DNA from: an uncultured Clostridia bacterium
GTDB lineage: Bacteria > Bacillota > Clostridia > Christensenellales > Borkfalkiaceae
Assembly: GCA_949282385.1 (NCBI GenBank)
Contig: CASDOP010000003.1
Location: 1-64,000, forward strand
Length of the DNA stretch: 64,000 bases
Direction of reading: 5' to 3'
Of this stretch, positions 38,148-46,946 are shown piece by piece (within the stretch, counting starts at the first letter, position 1; the number at the start of each line of letters is the position of its first letter). The position numbers were made by a program, and so were the translations under genes. The notes beneath the pieces are model-generated. The model ran no database searches, was not told the origin of the DNA, and saw only the letters and a list, made by a program, of their open reading frames with translations.

Positions 38148-41108
38148 TTATGGCTGCCCTATCTGATTAGCTATGCCGGAAAGGATATTTATGGCGTCGA
38201 GCATTTCGTCTATCGTGCAATACCTGACCTCCTTCATGACATAGGTCGTGCCGAGAATGGTTTCCGTGGTTATATCGGGGTTATTGATTTCATCCTGCGT
38301 CGCTTCGCGCAAAGGAACTGCGTTATGCGAAGGTTCAGCAATAATTCCGGCTTCATAGAAGTCCTGCAAAGTCGAAGTCTTCATATTTGCGGTGGAATTT
38401 TTCATCATTTCGCCGAGGTTGTTCACGGTATAGCTTACTTCATAGCCTTCGCTGTATGTGAGCAGATACCATACGCCCTGCGCCTTGCCGCGAGAATAAT
38501 ATGTTGCAGCGGTGTCGAATGCCGCAAGCCTGCCGTCGCCGTTTACGAGTTCATATTTACCCTGGGCATTCATCGTGTAGTACAGATACTGCGCATCAAA
38601 GTTTTGTGCGGTAACTTCGTACCAGCCGCTCGCATAAATTTCGTCCGCGTACAGATCCTGCACGGTTATGTTCATAACTGTTTCGGAAAGTCCGTCTATC
38701 GTGGAATCTGCGACGAGGCTGAGTATTTTATCGTCGGGATCGATGGTTATGAGATCTTTGATTTTGAGCGTAGTTGTAAGACTGTCTACCCTGTCAGCTA
38801 CCGTGTTGAGGGTAGTTCCCGCATAATCGTAAGGAAGACCGTCTTCGCCGATTTCCTGTATTTTAGAACCGTCGGAAGCCGTTATGCCGACAACTATGCC
38901 TTGTTCGATAACAAGCACGCAATCGGTTGTAGTTGTGCCGTCGGCATAATTGTAAGTTGCGGTGTAGTCAGTTCCGTTGAAAGTAACGTCCGTTACGCCG
39001 AATGCGAGGTAGAGAAGGATATCGTCGTCGGTTGTAATGTCAATCGCGTCGGAAAGAACGATTTCGTCCACTGCCGAAGCGATGTCGTCGATGACGTAGC
39101 CGGCAAGTTTATTCATAAGTCTGCCGTCTTCTTCGGTTATCCTGACCACGTCGCCTATCGTGAGGGCGGAAGTCAGTCTGGAAATCTGGTCGGTAGAGCC
39201 GCTTATCGACGTCTTCACGCCGTCAAGCCAGCTACCCAAAGCCTCATCGTAATAGCTTACGCGGCTTATTACTCCGTTGGCGTCGGTATAAATTCTCGCT
39301 TTCGCCGTAGCGGGTTCAGCTCCGTCTTCAAAGATGTGATAGGTGCCTTCGTAATAAGTCGAGCTGCCGTCAGTCATTGCGCCTGCGGTTATGTCAGCGG
39401 CATTCATCGTTACGGAATAAGCCGTGAACATCATAATGTTGTTGTTCTGCGACGAAGAAGATACTTTTATGTCGACGAAATCGCCGAGCGCGAGAACGTC
39501 AGTTATGGTTGTAACTCTGTCGGAAAGTTCTTCGACCGTAGCCGCATTCACCGGCGTTCCGTCTTCGAGAGCAACGGAAATAATTATGCCGTCGCTATCG
39601 GTATTTACAGTGCAGTTTGCGGTGCTTGAGCCGTCTGCATAGTGGTATTTTGCCGAATAGGTATTTGAACCCGTTTTGACCATATCTGTAATGCCGTAGC
39701 CTATGTATGCAATGACTTTGTCGCTTACATTTATGTCGATGAGAGTATTTACGCCTATATTCTGAATTACATCGCTTATCTCTTCGACTTTGGTAGGTTC
39801 TATCTCTTCGCCCGTCAGGGGGTCTATTACCGTATCGATTAAGCCGTCAACCGTATTTACGATGACGTTCTTTTTGAGCGTTACGCCGTTTTCGGTGTAC
39901 TGATATACAGCCGTGTAATAGCCGTGAGCCGCATCGTACTTGATGTTGTTTATGCGATAAGCTATGAAAGCCATTATATCGTTTGAAGGTTCAACGTCAA
40001 GTATAACGGGAAGTTCGAGCTTGCCTACTCTGCCGTCGAAGTCCATATTGCCTTCGAGGAAGTCGCCGAGCGAAATGCCCTCAAACAGGGCGTTTATGAC
40101 TTCGCTCTCCTGTCCCATCATCTCGGTAAACGCCACGTCGGCGTCGAGGTATTCGAGAGATTCAAACGTTGTGTTGCTGTCTATGAGTTTGCCGAGCGTT
40201 ACTTCCTTGCCTTCAAAGTAAACCTGCTCGCCGTTTTCGTCGTAATAGTAGTTACCGCTTATGTGCATGGGTTCCGAACCGTAAGTTGAGTAATACGCCA
40301 CATCGTCCGCATATTCGCTCCAGATAAATTCGTCGTTCAGATCCTTTTTGGTAACTATGTAATTTTCGCCGTCGTAGTAGAAATACTGCCTGTAGACGTC
40401 ATAGCCGGCGTCGTTGACCGCATTGGTTTCAGTCAGCCAGCGGGACGCGTCGAGATTGGTGGGATATGCGGCTACGCCTGCTTCGCCGCTCATGCGGTAG
40501 TAACCGCCGAGGTCGGTATTGTATTCGTACTGGTCGTAGTAAACAAGGTAGCTTTCGCCCGTTACGGGATCGTCTACAAACTTCGCTTCTGCACCGCGCA
40601 GCAGCGTCTGCAGAACGATGTTGTTTTCAAAGATGTTGTCTTCGCCGAGCTGAAGTCCTACCACAAGCTCATAGGGGCGGATATTCATAACGATATCTTC
40701 CCTGACATACGTGCCGAGGTTGACCACGCTCTGTTTTTCAAATTCGTCAGCGTCTATGTAAATGCCGTAATTTTCAGCCTGAACATACAAATCGTCGAGC
40801 ATTGCGCCGAGCGCGGGCGACAAGTCCACAATCGTAGAAATCGAAAGCTGGTCTACGTTGCCTGCGATACCCATGATTTTGTTATACAGGTCGAGAACGG
40901 TAGTAACGCCGTTGGTCGTGTTTATTATCTGATTATTGCGTCCGTCGTCGTTTTCGTAGCCGAAGAAATTAAAAATGGAATTGATGTCGGTATAGAGCAG
41001 AAAATAGCCTGCACCGACTATTACGCCTACTTCAACAATGATGGCAAACAGGAAACCGAGAAAGAACGCGATAACCCCTCTAAGTACATTTGAACCGCCC
41101 TTAGCCAT
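38148..41108 (-). CDS. Large membrane-anchored repeat protein, unknown function
   Basis: This 986-residue protein has one N-terminal helix (about 10-36), then a long acidic, Asp/Thr/Tyr-rich exterior with no Cys-based or wall-anchor motif. A unit of roughly 130 residues recurs about four times (about 350-850). Each contains a phrase like 'I..YIAYGITD....G..Y.A.Y.YADG', then 'TD..GII..V...DG', then 'VEELSDRV..ITDVLALGDFV.I'. It is a single-gene transcript with no recognised family. A surface or envelope scaffold role is an inference from layout only. Confidence 0.6.
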   Translation of the reverse strand: MAKGGSNVLRGVIAFFLGFLFAIIVEVGVIVGAGYFLLYTDINSIFNFFGYENDDGRNNQIINTTNGVTTVLDLYNKIMGIAGNVDQLSISTIVDLSPALGAMLDDLYVQAENYGIYIDADEFEKQSVVNLGTYVREDIVMNIRPYELVVGLQLGEDNIFENNIVLQTLLRGAEAKFVDDPVTGESYLVYYDQYEYNTDLGGYYRMSGEAGVAAYPTNLDASRWLTETNAVNDAGYDVYRQYFYYDGENYIVTKKDLNDEFIWSEYADDVAYYSTYGSEPMHISGNYYYDENGEQVYFEGKEVTLGKLIDSNTTFESLEYLDADVAFTEMMGQESEVINALFEGISLGDFLEGNMDFDGRVGKLELPVILDVEPSNDIMAFIAYRINNIKYDAAHGYYTAVYQYTENGVTLKKNVIVNTVDGLIDTVIDPLTGEEIEPTKVEEISDVIQNIGVNTLIDINVSDKVIAYIGYGITDMVKTGSNTYSAKYHYADGSSTANCTVNTDSDGIIISVALEDGTPVNAATVEELSDRVTTITDVLALGDFVDIKVSSSSQNNNIMMFTAYSVTMNAADITAGAMTDGSSTYYEGTYHIFEDGAEPATAKARIYTDANGVISRVSYYDEALGSWLDGVKTSISGSTDQISRLTSALTIGDVVRITEEDGRLMNKLAGYVIDDIASAVDEIVLSDAIDITTDDDILLYLAFGVTDVTFNGTDYTATYNYADGTTTTDCVLVIEQGIVVGITASDGSKIQEIGEDGLPYDYAGTTLNTVADRVDSLTTTLKIKDLITIDPDDKILSLVADSTIDGLSETVMNITVQDLYADEIYASGWYEVTAQNFDAQYLYYTMNAQGKYELVNGDGRLAAFDTAATYYSRGKAQGVWYLLTYSEGYEVSYTVNNLGEMMKNSTANMKTSTLQDFYEAGIIAEPSHNAVPLREATQDEINNPDITTETILGTTYVMKEVRYCTIDEMLDAINILSGIANQIGQP

Positions 41109-41290
41109 ATTACCTCCGATGTGCGCGCATGCGCCCGATTATTGTGTCAGAACTTACTCCGCGGCAAAGCGCATAGAAAAAAGCGCTCCGAACGCGTTAT
41201 ATTATAAGTCGATATATATTATAACTCTATTTGTCTGCAAAATCAACTGTAGGAACGAGAAAAGAATGTTATTTTATTCCAAATAGTCTT

Positions 41291-42544
41291 CTAACGCGCG
41301 GCAAACTGCCGACGGGCGAGCGCAATCAGCCTTTCCCGCTCGTTCTGACAGCCGTCTGCGGCGCACTCGTCGAGAAGAAAACGCAAAATTTCAGCCGTCC
41401 GTTCGCGGGCAAATCCCGCATTTGCAAGCTCTTCCGCGCCGACGGCAAGCTGTCCCGCGCCGAAAGGAACGCCCTCATCGAGCATTTTTTCGTATTCCTC
41501 GAGCCACAGTGAGCTTTGCGCGCCGAAAATGCGTGCAAGGCGCGCGGCCTTAGCGACATAACTTCCTTTCCCTACAAGAAAACGCCTGAGCGAAACTTTG
41601 TCCTCTCCCCCTCCGCCGAACGCGGCGAGAGAGGCGACGCACGAAGCGCGCTCCGCCGCGCGAACGGGATAGCCTGCCGCCGCGCACTCTTTGCAGGCTT
41701 TTTGCATGTCGCGGACGAAATCGGATATATTATCCCCTCCCGCGCACGACGCCGCGAGAAGCGCGGAAAAACGAAGATTTTCGGGTACGAGGGCAAAAGA
41801 AGCAAAAAAATTTTCGTCCGCGCGAAAATCATTAAAAAGCACGGCTGCCCCGCCCGTCCTTGCCAGAACTTCAAGCGCGGCGGCGTGTCCGCCGTCAACC
41901 GAATATTTTTTGTCGGCGAGCAGTATGCCGTCCAGCTCCCGCCTTATAAAGGCGGCGGGCAGGTCGCGCAGAAGCTCTGCGCAACGCGCCGCGCCGTCAA
42001 CGCTCTCATCGTCAGGCAAAAAGCCCAGTTCGCCGCAAAAACGCGCGAGGCGCATTATTCTTAAAGCGTCCTCCCCGAACAGTTTTTGCGGACAGGCGAC
42101 GGCGGTTATCCTTCGCGCGGCGATGTCGTCCGTTCCGCCGAGCGGGTCGATAAATTTTTCGCCGCAGACGTCGTAATAGACGGCGTTGCATTTGAAATCG
42201 CGTCTCAAGGCGTCCGCAGAAATATCGTTTGTGAACTCCACCGCAGACGGTCTGTGTCCGCGACCGCTGTAAATATCCTTGCGGAAGGAAGTAAACTCGA
42301 AAAGCGTTCCGTACGAGACGAGTTTGAGGCTGCCCGTAAGAGGAAAGCTCGCTTTTATCTCCATGCCGACGGAAAGCGCGGAGCGAGCAACTTCTTCGGC
42401 GGGCAGGGGCGCGCATATATCCCAATCGACCGAAGACCTTTTAAGTCCCGCAAGGTAATCGCGGCAAGCTCCTCCCACCACATACAGTCTCCCGTTGCAG
42501 ACAGAGGCGAGTTCTTTAAGTTTTTGAGGTATAATTTTAATCAT
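41291..42544 (-). CDS. tRNA nucleotidyltransferase / poly(A) polymerase family (CCA-adding type)
   Basis: This 417-residue class II nucleotidyltransferase has the head motif 'YVVGGACRDYL', catalytic acids in 'SVDWDIC', the 'RRDFKCNAVYYD' segment and 'GEDALRIMRLARFCGELGF'. The last 200 residues are helical. It should add or repair CCA ends. The tRNA-Arg in this window encodes CCA, so repair is the likelier role for at least that species. No Shine-Dalgarno site is seen and the leader is very short. Confidence 0.9.
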   Translation of the reverse strand: MIKIIPQKLKELASVCNGRLYVVGGACRDYLAGLKRSSVDWDICAPLPAEEVARSALSVGMEIKASFPLTGSLKLVSYGTLFEFTSFRKDIYSGRGHRPSAVEFTNDISADALRRDFKCNAVYYDVCGEKFIDPLGGTDDIAARRITAVACPQKLFGEDALRIMRLARFCGELGFLPDDESVDGAARCAELLRDLPAAFIRRELDGILLADKKYSVDGGHAAALEVLARTGGAAVLFNDFRADENFFASFALVPENLRFSALLAASCAGGDNISDFVRDMQKACKECAAAGYPVRAAERASCVASLAAFGGGGEDKVSLRRFLVGKGSYVAKAARLARIFGAQSSLWLEEYEKMLDEGVPFGAGQLAVGAEELANAGFARERTAEILRFLLDECAADGCQNERERLIALARRQFAAR

Positions 42545-42557
42545 GATTACGTTTTTA

Positions 42558-42609
42558 ATTATAGCATATTTTTATTTTGATTGCAATTATCGCGACAATA
42601 TAGTATAAT
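42558..42609. promoter_or_regulatory. Divergent promoters sharing one -35 box
   Basis: TTGCAA at 42581-42586 is its own reverse complement. To the right, a 17-bp spacer leads to TATAAT (42604-42609) for the lipid kinase gene. To the left, a 17-bp spacer leads to TATAAT on the minus strand (42558-42563) for the CCA-adding-type gene. Two polymerases could not use it at once. Confidence 0.7.
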
Positions 42610-42681
42610 TAATCTGAATTACTGTTTTTTAAACGCTGAAGAGTTGCGCTTGAGCGCCTCGGCGCGCACGTAAGAGAAAAT

Positions 42682-43578
42682 ATGTATCACATAATAATCA
42701 ACTCAAACAGAATAAAAGGCAGAGCCGCGCGCCAACTCGACGAGGTTAAAAACGTTTTCGACAGAGCGGGCAAGAGCTATTGCCTGCACTTTACAAGATA
42801 TGCGGGACACGCGCGCGACATAGCGGCAAAGCTGACCCAAACAAACGAAAAAGTTACGCTCATAGCCATGGGCGGGGACGGCACTCTGCACGAGGTTCTG
42901 AACGGAATACGCGACATATCCCTGTGCGAACTGGGCATTATACCCGCAGGCAGCGGCAACGATTTCGCCGCGGCGATAGGCATTCCCAAAGACGCGAGAT
43001 ACGCCGCGCAGATTATAGCTTTCAAAGCGCCTTCAGCCATAGATTACATAGAACTTTCGAGCGGACTTCGCTCGATAAACGCCATAGGCTGCGGCATGGA
43101 CGCGGAAATAATTAGAAATGTGATGAAGTCCGACAAACTTGGCAAGAGCAAGTATATTTTAGGATTTTTCAAGAGCGTTTTTACATACAAAGCCAAGCCG
43201 TTCACCCTGATCTGCGAGGACGGCAGCGCGAGAGAATACAACGGTCTGATCGCGTGCGCGGGCAACGGTAAGCAGATTGGCGCGGGAATTAAACTTTTTC
43301 CCTCCGCAGAAGTTGACGACGGCGTTATGGAAGTAATGATTGTCGAATACAAATCGCCCTTAAAATCCTTTATGACGTTCGCAAAACTCTTTTTCGGCAA
43401 ACTCGAAAAGGTCAGGGGCGTAACCAAGATACGCTGCAGAAAAGCCACGCTCGTGCCGCACACGGAAAAAATTATAGTTCAGGCGGAGGGCGAACTGTAC
43501 GAAACGCAGGGCGGCTATCCGCTGACCGCAGAACTGATCTGCGGAAAACTTTCATTCTATCTACCGCACAATGATTGA
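42682..43578 (+). CDS. Diacylglycerol/lipid kinase family protein
   Basis: This 298-residue protein has the DAGK catalytic signature 'MGGDGTLHEVLNGI' (nucleotide-binding GGDGT), 'GIIPAGSGNDFA' and a C-terminal 'VQAEGEL' strand. It phosphorylates diacylglycerol or a related lipid at the membrane. Its end overlaps the next gene by eight bases, so the kinase and the phosphatase are translationally coupled. Confidence 0.93.
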   Translation: MYHIIINSNRIKGRAARQLDEVKNVFDRAGKSYCLHFTRYAGHARDIAAKLTQTNEKVTLIAMGGDGTLHEVLNGIRDISLCELGIIPAGSGNDFAAAIGIPKDARYAAQIIAFKAPSAIDYIELSSGLRSINAIGCGMDAEIIRNVMKSDKLGKSKYILGFFKSVFTYKAKPFTLICEDGSAREYNGLIACAGNGKQIGAGIKLFPSAEVDDGVMEVMIVEYKSPLKSFMTFAKLFFGKLEKVRGVTKIRCRKATLVPHTEKIIVQAEGELYETQGGYPLTAELICGKLSFYLPHND

Positions 43579-44641
43579 AAAATATTATAAACGCATGCTC
43601 GAAAGCGTGCCTTCGGGACTTATAGTAACCGACAAAAATTTAAAAGTAGTGTACACCAACGCGGCGTTCAAAGCTCTCTTCCCCGACGCGGCAACGCGCG
43701 GCAATCTGGGCAAAGTCGTGGGGTGCAACCGCGATTTCAGACATTGCGGCTCGACCGACTGCGCGAAAAGATGTTCCTTTTTGCAGGCGTTCGAAGACAC
43801 GCTGTATTCTGACAGGGAAACCATGCAGAGGGTTAAGCTCGCCATGCGCAGCGACGAGGGCGAAAAAGAGCTTTCGTTCGCGCTCACCGTAAAGCCGCTC
43901 GGCGGCGGACTGTGCATGGGAATTATAGACGACGCTCTCGAAACCGAAATAGCGAGCGAACTGCGCTCGGCAAGGAGCATTCAGCAAAAACTTCTGCCCG
44001 CAGGCAAGTGGGTTGCGGGGAAAAGATATTCGTACATGTACATCCCCTGCCGCGATATAGGCGGCGACCTGCCCGAGATTTTTGCCGTGGGAAATTCGGC
44101 TTGCGGCGTTATTGCAGACGTGTCCGGCAAGGGCATTTCCGCGGGCATGCTCACCGCGTTCGTCAAGGCGGCATACGACAAGACGGCTTATTCCCCAGCG
44201 CAGGCGATAGCTTCGCTTTCGACGCGCTTCCGCGAACTTGACCTCGACGAAAAAAACTACGTTACCGTCGCCGCCGCGCGCATAGACGAGGACAGCATAA
44301 CCTATTCCATGGCGGGGCACAACGTACCCATTCTTCTCAAATCGGACGGCGGCATAACGCGCATCATGCTCAACGCCCCTCCCGTTTCCAACTGGTTCGA
44401 CAATCCGAGATATTTCGAGGACGCAATCCCCTACAAAAAGGGCGACATTCTCGCGCTTCTGACGGACGGAGTTACCGAGTGCAAGAACGAGCGCGGCGAA
44501 ATGTTCGGCGTGGAGGGCGCGATACGCACGCTGTCGTATGCGCGGACGGGCGAAGAGTTTATAAAAGACCTAGAAACCAACCTTAAAAATTTCTGTCATA
44601 ACCTCAACGACGACATAACGGCTATAGCCTTCGACCTTTAA
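43571..44641 (+). CDS. PAS domain - SpoIIE/RsbU-type PP2C serine phosphatase
   Basis: This 356-residue protein has an N-terminal PAS domain (about 5-120) with a Cys-rich loop (CN...HCGSTDCAKRC), a short linker and a C-terminal PP2C domain (about 155-355; 'DIGGDLPEIF', 'GVIADVSGKGISAGM', 'YSMAGHNVPIL', 'LLTDGVTEC', 'DDITAIAF'). Such enzymes dephosphorylate anti-anti-sigma proteins. The Cys cluster, seen in other Bacillota PAS phosphatases, could sense redox state or metal. No anti-sigma partner is adjacent. Confidence 0.9.
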   Translation: MIEKYYKRMLESVPSGLIVTDKNLKVVYTNAAFKALFPDAATRGNLGKVVGCNRDFRHCGSTDCAKRCSFLQAFEDTLYSDRETMQRVKLAMRSDEGEKELSFALTVKPLGGGLCMGIIDDALETEIASELRSARSIQQKLLPAGKWVAGKRYSYMYIPCRDIGGDLPEIFAVGNSACGVIADVSGKGISAGMLTAFVKAAYDKTAYSPAQAIASLSTRFRELDLDEKNYVTVAAARIDEDSITYSMAGHNVPILLKSDGGITRIMLNAPPVSNWFDNPRYFEDAIPYKKGDILALLTDGVTECKNERGEMFGVEGAIRTLSYARTGEEFIKDLETNLKNFCHNLNDDITAIAFDL

Positions 44642-44648
44642 AAGAAAA

Positions 44649-44682
44649 AGCCGCCGCGCGGAAAAATTCCGCGCAGCGGCTT
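44649..44682 (+). terminator. Terminator of the lipid kinase - phosphatase operon
   Basis: An interrupted GC hairpin directly after the stop codon. Confidence 0.75.
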
Positions 44683-44710
44683 CAATATTTACCCGTGAAA
44701 AACATAAAAA

Positions 44711-44750
44711 ATGCGCGTTGGCAGGCACATATGTGCCTGCCAACGCGCAT
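44711..44750 (-). terminator. Perfect 40-bp palindrome, terminator of the pyridoxal kinase gene
   Basis: Arms of 20 bp (44711-44730 / 44731-44750) with no spacer, followed on the minus strand by six T residues. Confidence 0.8.
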
Positions 44751-44763
44751 TCTGCGCAATTTA

Positions 44764-45576
44764 TCATTTTTTAAGCTGGGAAAAGAGTACGTCTTCAAAC
44801 TGAACGCCGTAGCCGTGATTATCGCCCGTGGCTTTAAGACAATCGGCAACCAGCCTGCCCGCGACGGTGCAGGCTTCCTCCATGCTTGCGCCGTTGAGAT
44901 AGCGCGCCGTGAACGCCGCGGCGAAAATATCGCCAGTGCCGTGCGAAAACCTGGGAAGTTTTTCTTCGGTAACGTAGCTGAACGCGCCGTCCTTGTAAAT
45001 ACATTCGCCTATTCCGCCGTCAAGCTCCACTCCCGTTATAACGACAGCCGCGCCCGTGATCAGGTTAAGCCTGAACGCTATGCCCTCGATATAATCTTTG
45101 TCGTATTCCGTTCTGTATTCTTCGCCGAGAAGATAGCACGCCTCGGTGAGATTGGGAAGTATTATGTCCGCACGCTTCAAAAGTTTTGCCATAGCAGCAA
45201 CGTAATGCTCGTCGAAGCCGCCGTAAAGTTTGCCGTTGTCGCCGAACGCGGGGTCAATTATGACGGGCGCGCCCTCTTCGGAAAATTCGTCGAACGCACG
45301 CTCGCAGAGTTCCATTATCGAAACCTTGCCGAGGTATCCGAGAAGAAAACCCGAAAACTTTATGTCGTTATTCTTCCAGTTATCGAAAATAACTGGAATT
45401 TCGTCCGTCAGGTCGAGGTAAGACCAGCTTTTAAACATGGTGTGGTTGGAAAGAACCGCCGTGGGGAGTATTGCCGCCTCCACTCCGTAATGGGAAAGCA
45501 CGGGGAGCGCCACCGTGAGCGAACACTGCCCCACGCAGGACAAATCCTGCACCGTAAGAATTTTTTTGCCGTTCAT
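44764..45576 (-). CDS. Pyridoxal/pyridoxamine kinase (PfkB/ThiD-like)
   Basis: This 270-residue ribokinase-fold enzyme phosphorylates B6 vitamers. It has 'LTVQDLSCVGQCSLTVALPVLSHYGVEAAILPTAVLSNHT' at the N-terminus, 'VIIDPAFGDNGKLY' in the middle and the anion-hole 'GTGDIFAAAF' near residue 225. The start at 45576 (MNGKKIL) has AAAGGA upstream. It salvages PLP, the same cofactor handled by the YggS protein at 30 kb. Confidence 0.9.
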   Translation of the reverse strand: MNGKKILTVQDLSCVGQCSLTVALPVLSHYGVEAAILPTAVLSNHTMFKSWSYLDLTDEIPVIFDNWKNNDIKFSGFLLGYLGKVSIMELCERAFDEFSEEGAPVIIDPAFGDNGKLYGGFDEHYVAAMAKLLKRADIILPNLTEACYLLGEEYRTEYDKDYIEGIAFRLNLITGAAVVITGVELDGGIGECIYKDGAFSYVTEEKLPRFSHGTGDIFAAAFTARYLNGASMEEACTVAGRLVADCLKATGDNHGYGVQFEDVLFSQLKK

Positions 45577-45758
45577 TTTTTTTATTTCCTTTAACACAGC
45601 GCACACTGCGCTTTTTTTATGACGATACTTATGCTATCACTTTTCTGGCATTAACGCTATGCCCAATTCAATACTTTTTTATAATACCAGATTTCCACTT
45701 TGAGTCGACTGCGGCGCGGCGTTTCTATGCGGACGAAAACGGCGGCGTAAAAAAATTA

Positions 45759-45793
45759 AAAAGCGCCGCGCGCTTTCGCGCGCGGCACTTTTT
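45759..45793. terminator. GC hairpin between the pyridoxal kinase gene and radC
   Basis: Long arms (AAAAAGCGCCGCGCG and its near complement) flanked by A and T tracts. It lies upstream of the kinase gene, so it most likely ends a short transcript coming from about 45.95 kb. Confidence 0.65.
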
Positions 45794-45800
45794 AATATGG

Positions 45801-45930
45801 AGAGAAAATATTGAAAACTCATGATGAGCGTGTGTGCCTTGGAATTGCCCGATAAGCGCGTGCTATGCGCGCATAATCGGTTCCTTTTTTGAGGTAAACG
45901 AATTTTTCCTTCCGTTTACATATATAATAT
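45801..45930 (-). ncRNA. Candidate small structured RNA, unclassified
   Basis: A gene-free stretch of about 500 bases between the pyridoxal kinase gene and radC contains two hairpins, 45841-45884 (GGAA closing pair, CCGAT/ATCGG, GCGCG/CGCGC, asymmetric bulges) and 45894-45919 (GTAAACG / CGTTTAC). A strong terminator follows on the minus strand (45759-45793). A TATATT/TATTAT-like -10 region lies near 45925-45935. It does not match 6S, SRP or tmRNA by eye. The strand is uncertain, because the 45841-45884 hairpin plus TTTTTT would also end a plus-strand RNA. Confidence 0.35.
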
Positions 45931-46081
45931 AAACCGAAAATGTAAAAACTAAAATGCTTTTTTGTGAAAATTTTGTAATAATATTGCGAAATTGCAGAAT
46001 TTATCGGTTTTTCCGACAAAACGGCTGTATTCCGACAGAAAACAATGCCGACGGAACTGCGCGGAAAAAACTTATAAAAGA

Positions 46082-46105
46082 GCCGCGGCGCATAAGCGCC
46101 GCGGC
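46082..46105 (-). terminator. Terminator of radC
   Basis: Ten-bp GC arms, 46082-46091 / 46096-46105, followed on the minus strand by TCTTTTATAAG. Confidence 0.75.
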
Positions 46106-46138
46106 AAGGCATAAAATATATTCAGCACAACCGGCATT

Positions 46139-46840
46139 TCATACGCCGAACATTTTTGCCGCGTCGACGCGGCGCTTGATTTCATCCAGCCTGTCTGTGA
46201 GGAAATAACTGAAAACGCCGTCCACGTCCGAATAAATGCAGTGATCGTAGAACCTGACGTTGTTGAGGCTGCAAATCAGCATGACTTTTGCGGTGATGTC
46301 GTCGTCCGAAGGCGAGGGCAGCGAAGAACAGCCGACGTGATTGTGCGCCATATACACGCCGTAAGGCTTGTTTACGGAAATAATTTTGGTTATTTCGTCG
46401 GGGCGAACCTCCACTTTGCCTGCGTCCCCGTCGCCGAAGGAGAAAATGCGGCGCACTTTGCCGTTTTTATCCATAAGATAAAATTCAAGCACCTCGGTCG
46501 AATTGCCCTTGAGCCTGGCGCAGACGAAATCTTTGAACTGCGCAATGTTTCTGATGACGGAAAAGCCTTCGCACCTGTTGCCGAGGTCGAGGCATTTGCC
46601 TATGCACCTCAAGTACAGCGCGACGTTTTCGCCCACTCCTTCCACCGTGCAGAGTTCGTCGACGTCGGCGTGCAGAACTTCGTTTATGCTGGGAAAACGC
46701 GCCAAAAGCGCATGAGCTATTGGATTGACGTTCTTCCTCGGATAGGCGTTGAAAAGAAGAATTTCTAAAATTTCGTGTTCAAAAAGGTTGTCGCCGCCCT
46801 TCAACTTTTCCCAAAGGCGTTTTCTGTGCCCTTCGTGCAT
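46139..46840 (-). CDS. radC: RadC family protein (JAB/MPN+ metalloprotein)
   Basis: This 233-residue protein has an N-terminal helix-hairpin-helix part ('VEGVGENVALYLRCIG') and a C-terminal JAB domain with the metal motif 'AHNHVGCSSLPSPSDDD' (HxH...SxxD). RadC proteins are widespread; the historic DNA-repair label is not well supported. The start at 46840 (MHEGHRKRLW) follows GAGGGG. Confidence 0.9.
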   Translation of the reverse strand: MHEGHRKRLWEKLKGGDNLFEHEILEILLFNAYPRKNVNPIAHALLARFPSINEVLHADVDELCTVEGVGENVALYLRCIGKCLDLGNRCEGFSVIRNIAQFKDFVCARLKGNSTEVLEFYLMDKNGKVRRIFSFGDGDAGKVEVRPDEITKIISVNKPYGVYMAHNHVGCSSLPSPSDDDITAKVMLICSLNNVRFYDHCIYSDVDGVFSYFLTDRLDEIKRRVDAAKMFGV

Positions 46841-46884
46841 TATTTTACCCCTCACATTAATTTTTAAAAACAGCTTGAAATTAT

Positions 46885-46913
46885 TTTACCACAAATAATA
46901 AAAAGTGTATAAT
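46885..46913 (+). promoter_or_regulatory. Promoter of the PepV gene
   Basis: TTTACC (46885-46890), 17-bp spacer, TATAAT (46908-46913). Confidence 0.6.
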
Positions 46914-46946
46914 AATTTCACTCTTAAAATAAGACAAGGAAACAAT

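Noticed and set aside
45801-45955. 6S RNA
   Set aside because: The two hairpins do not make the long, centrally open rod of 6S RNA and the ends do not pair; kept only as an unclassified candidate.
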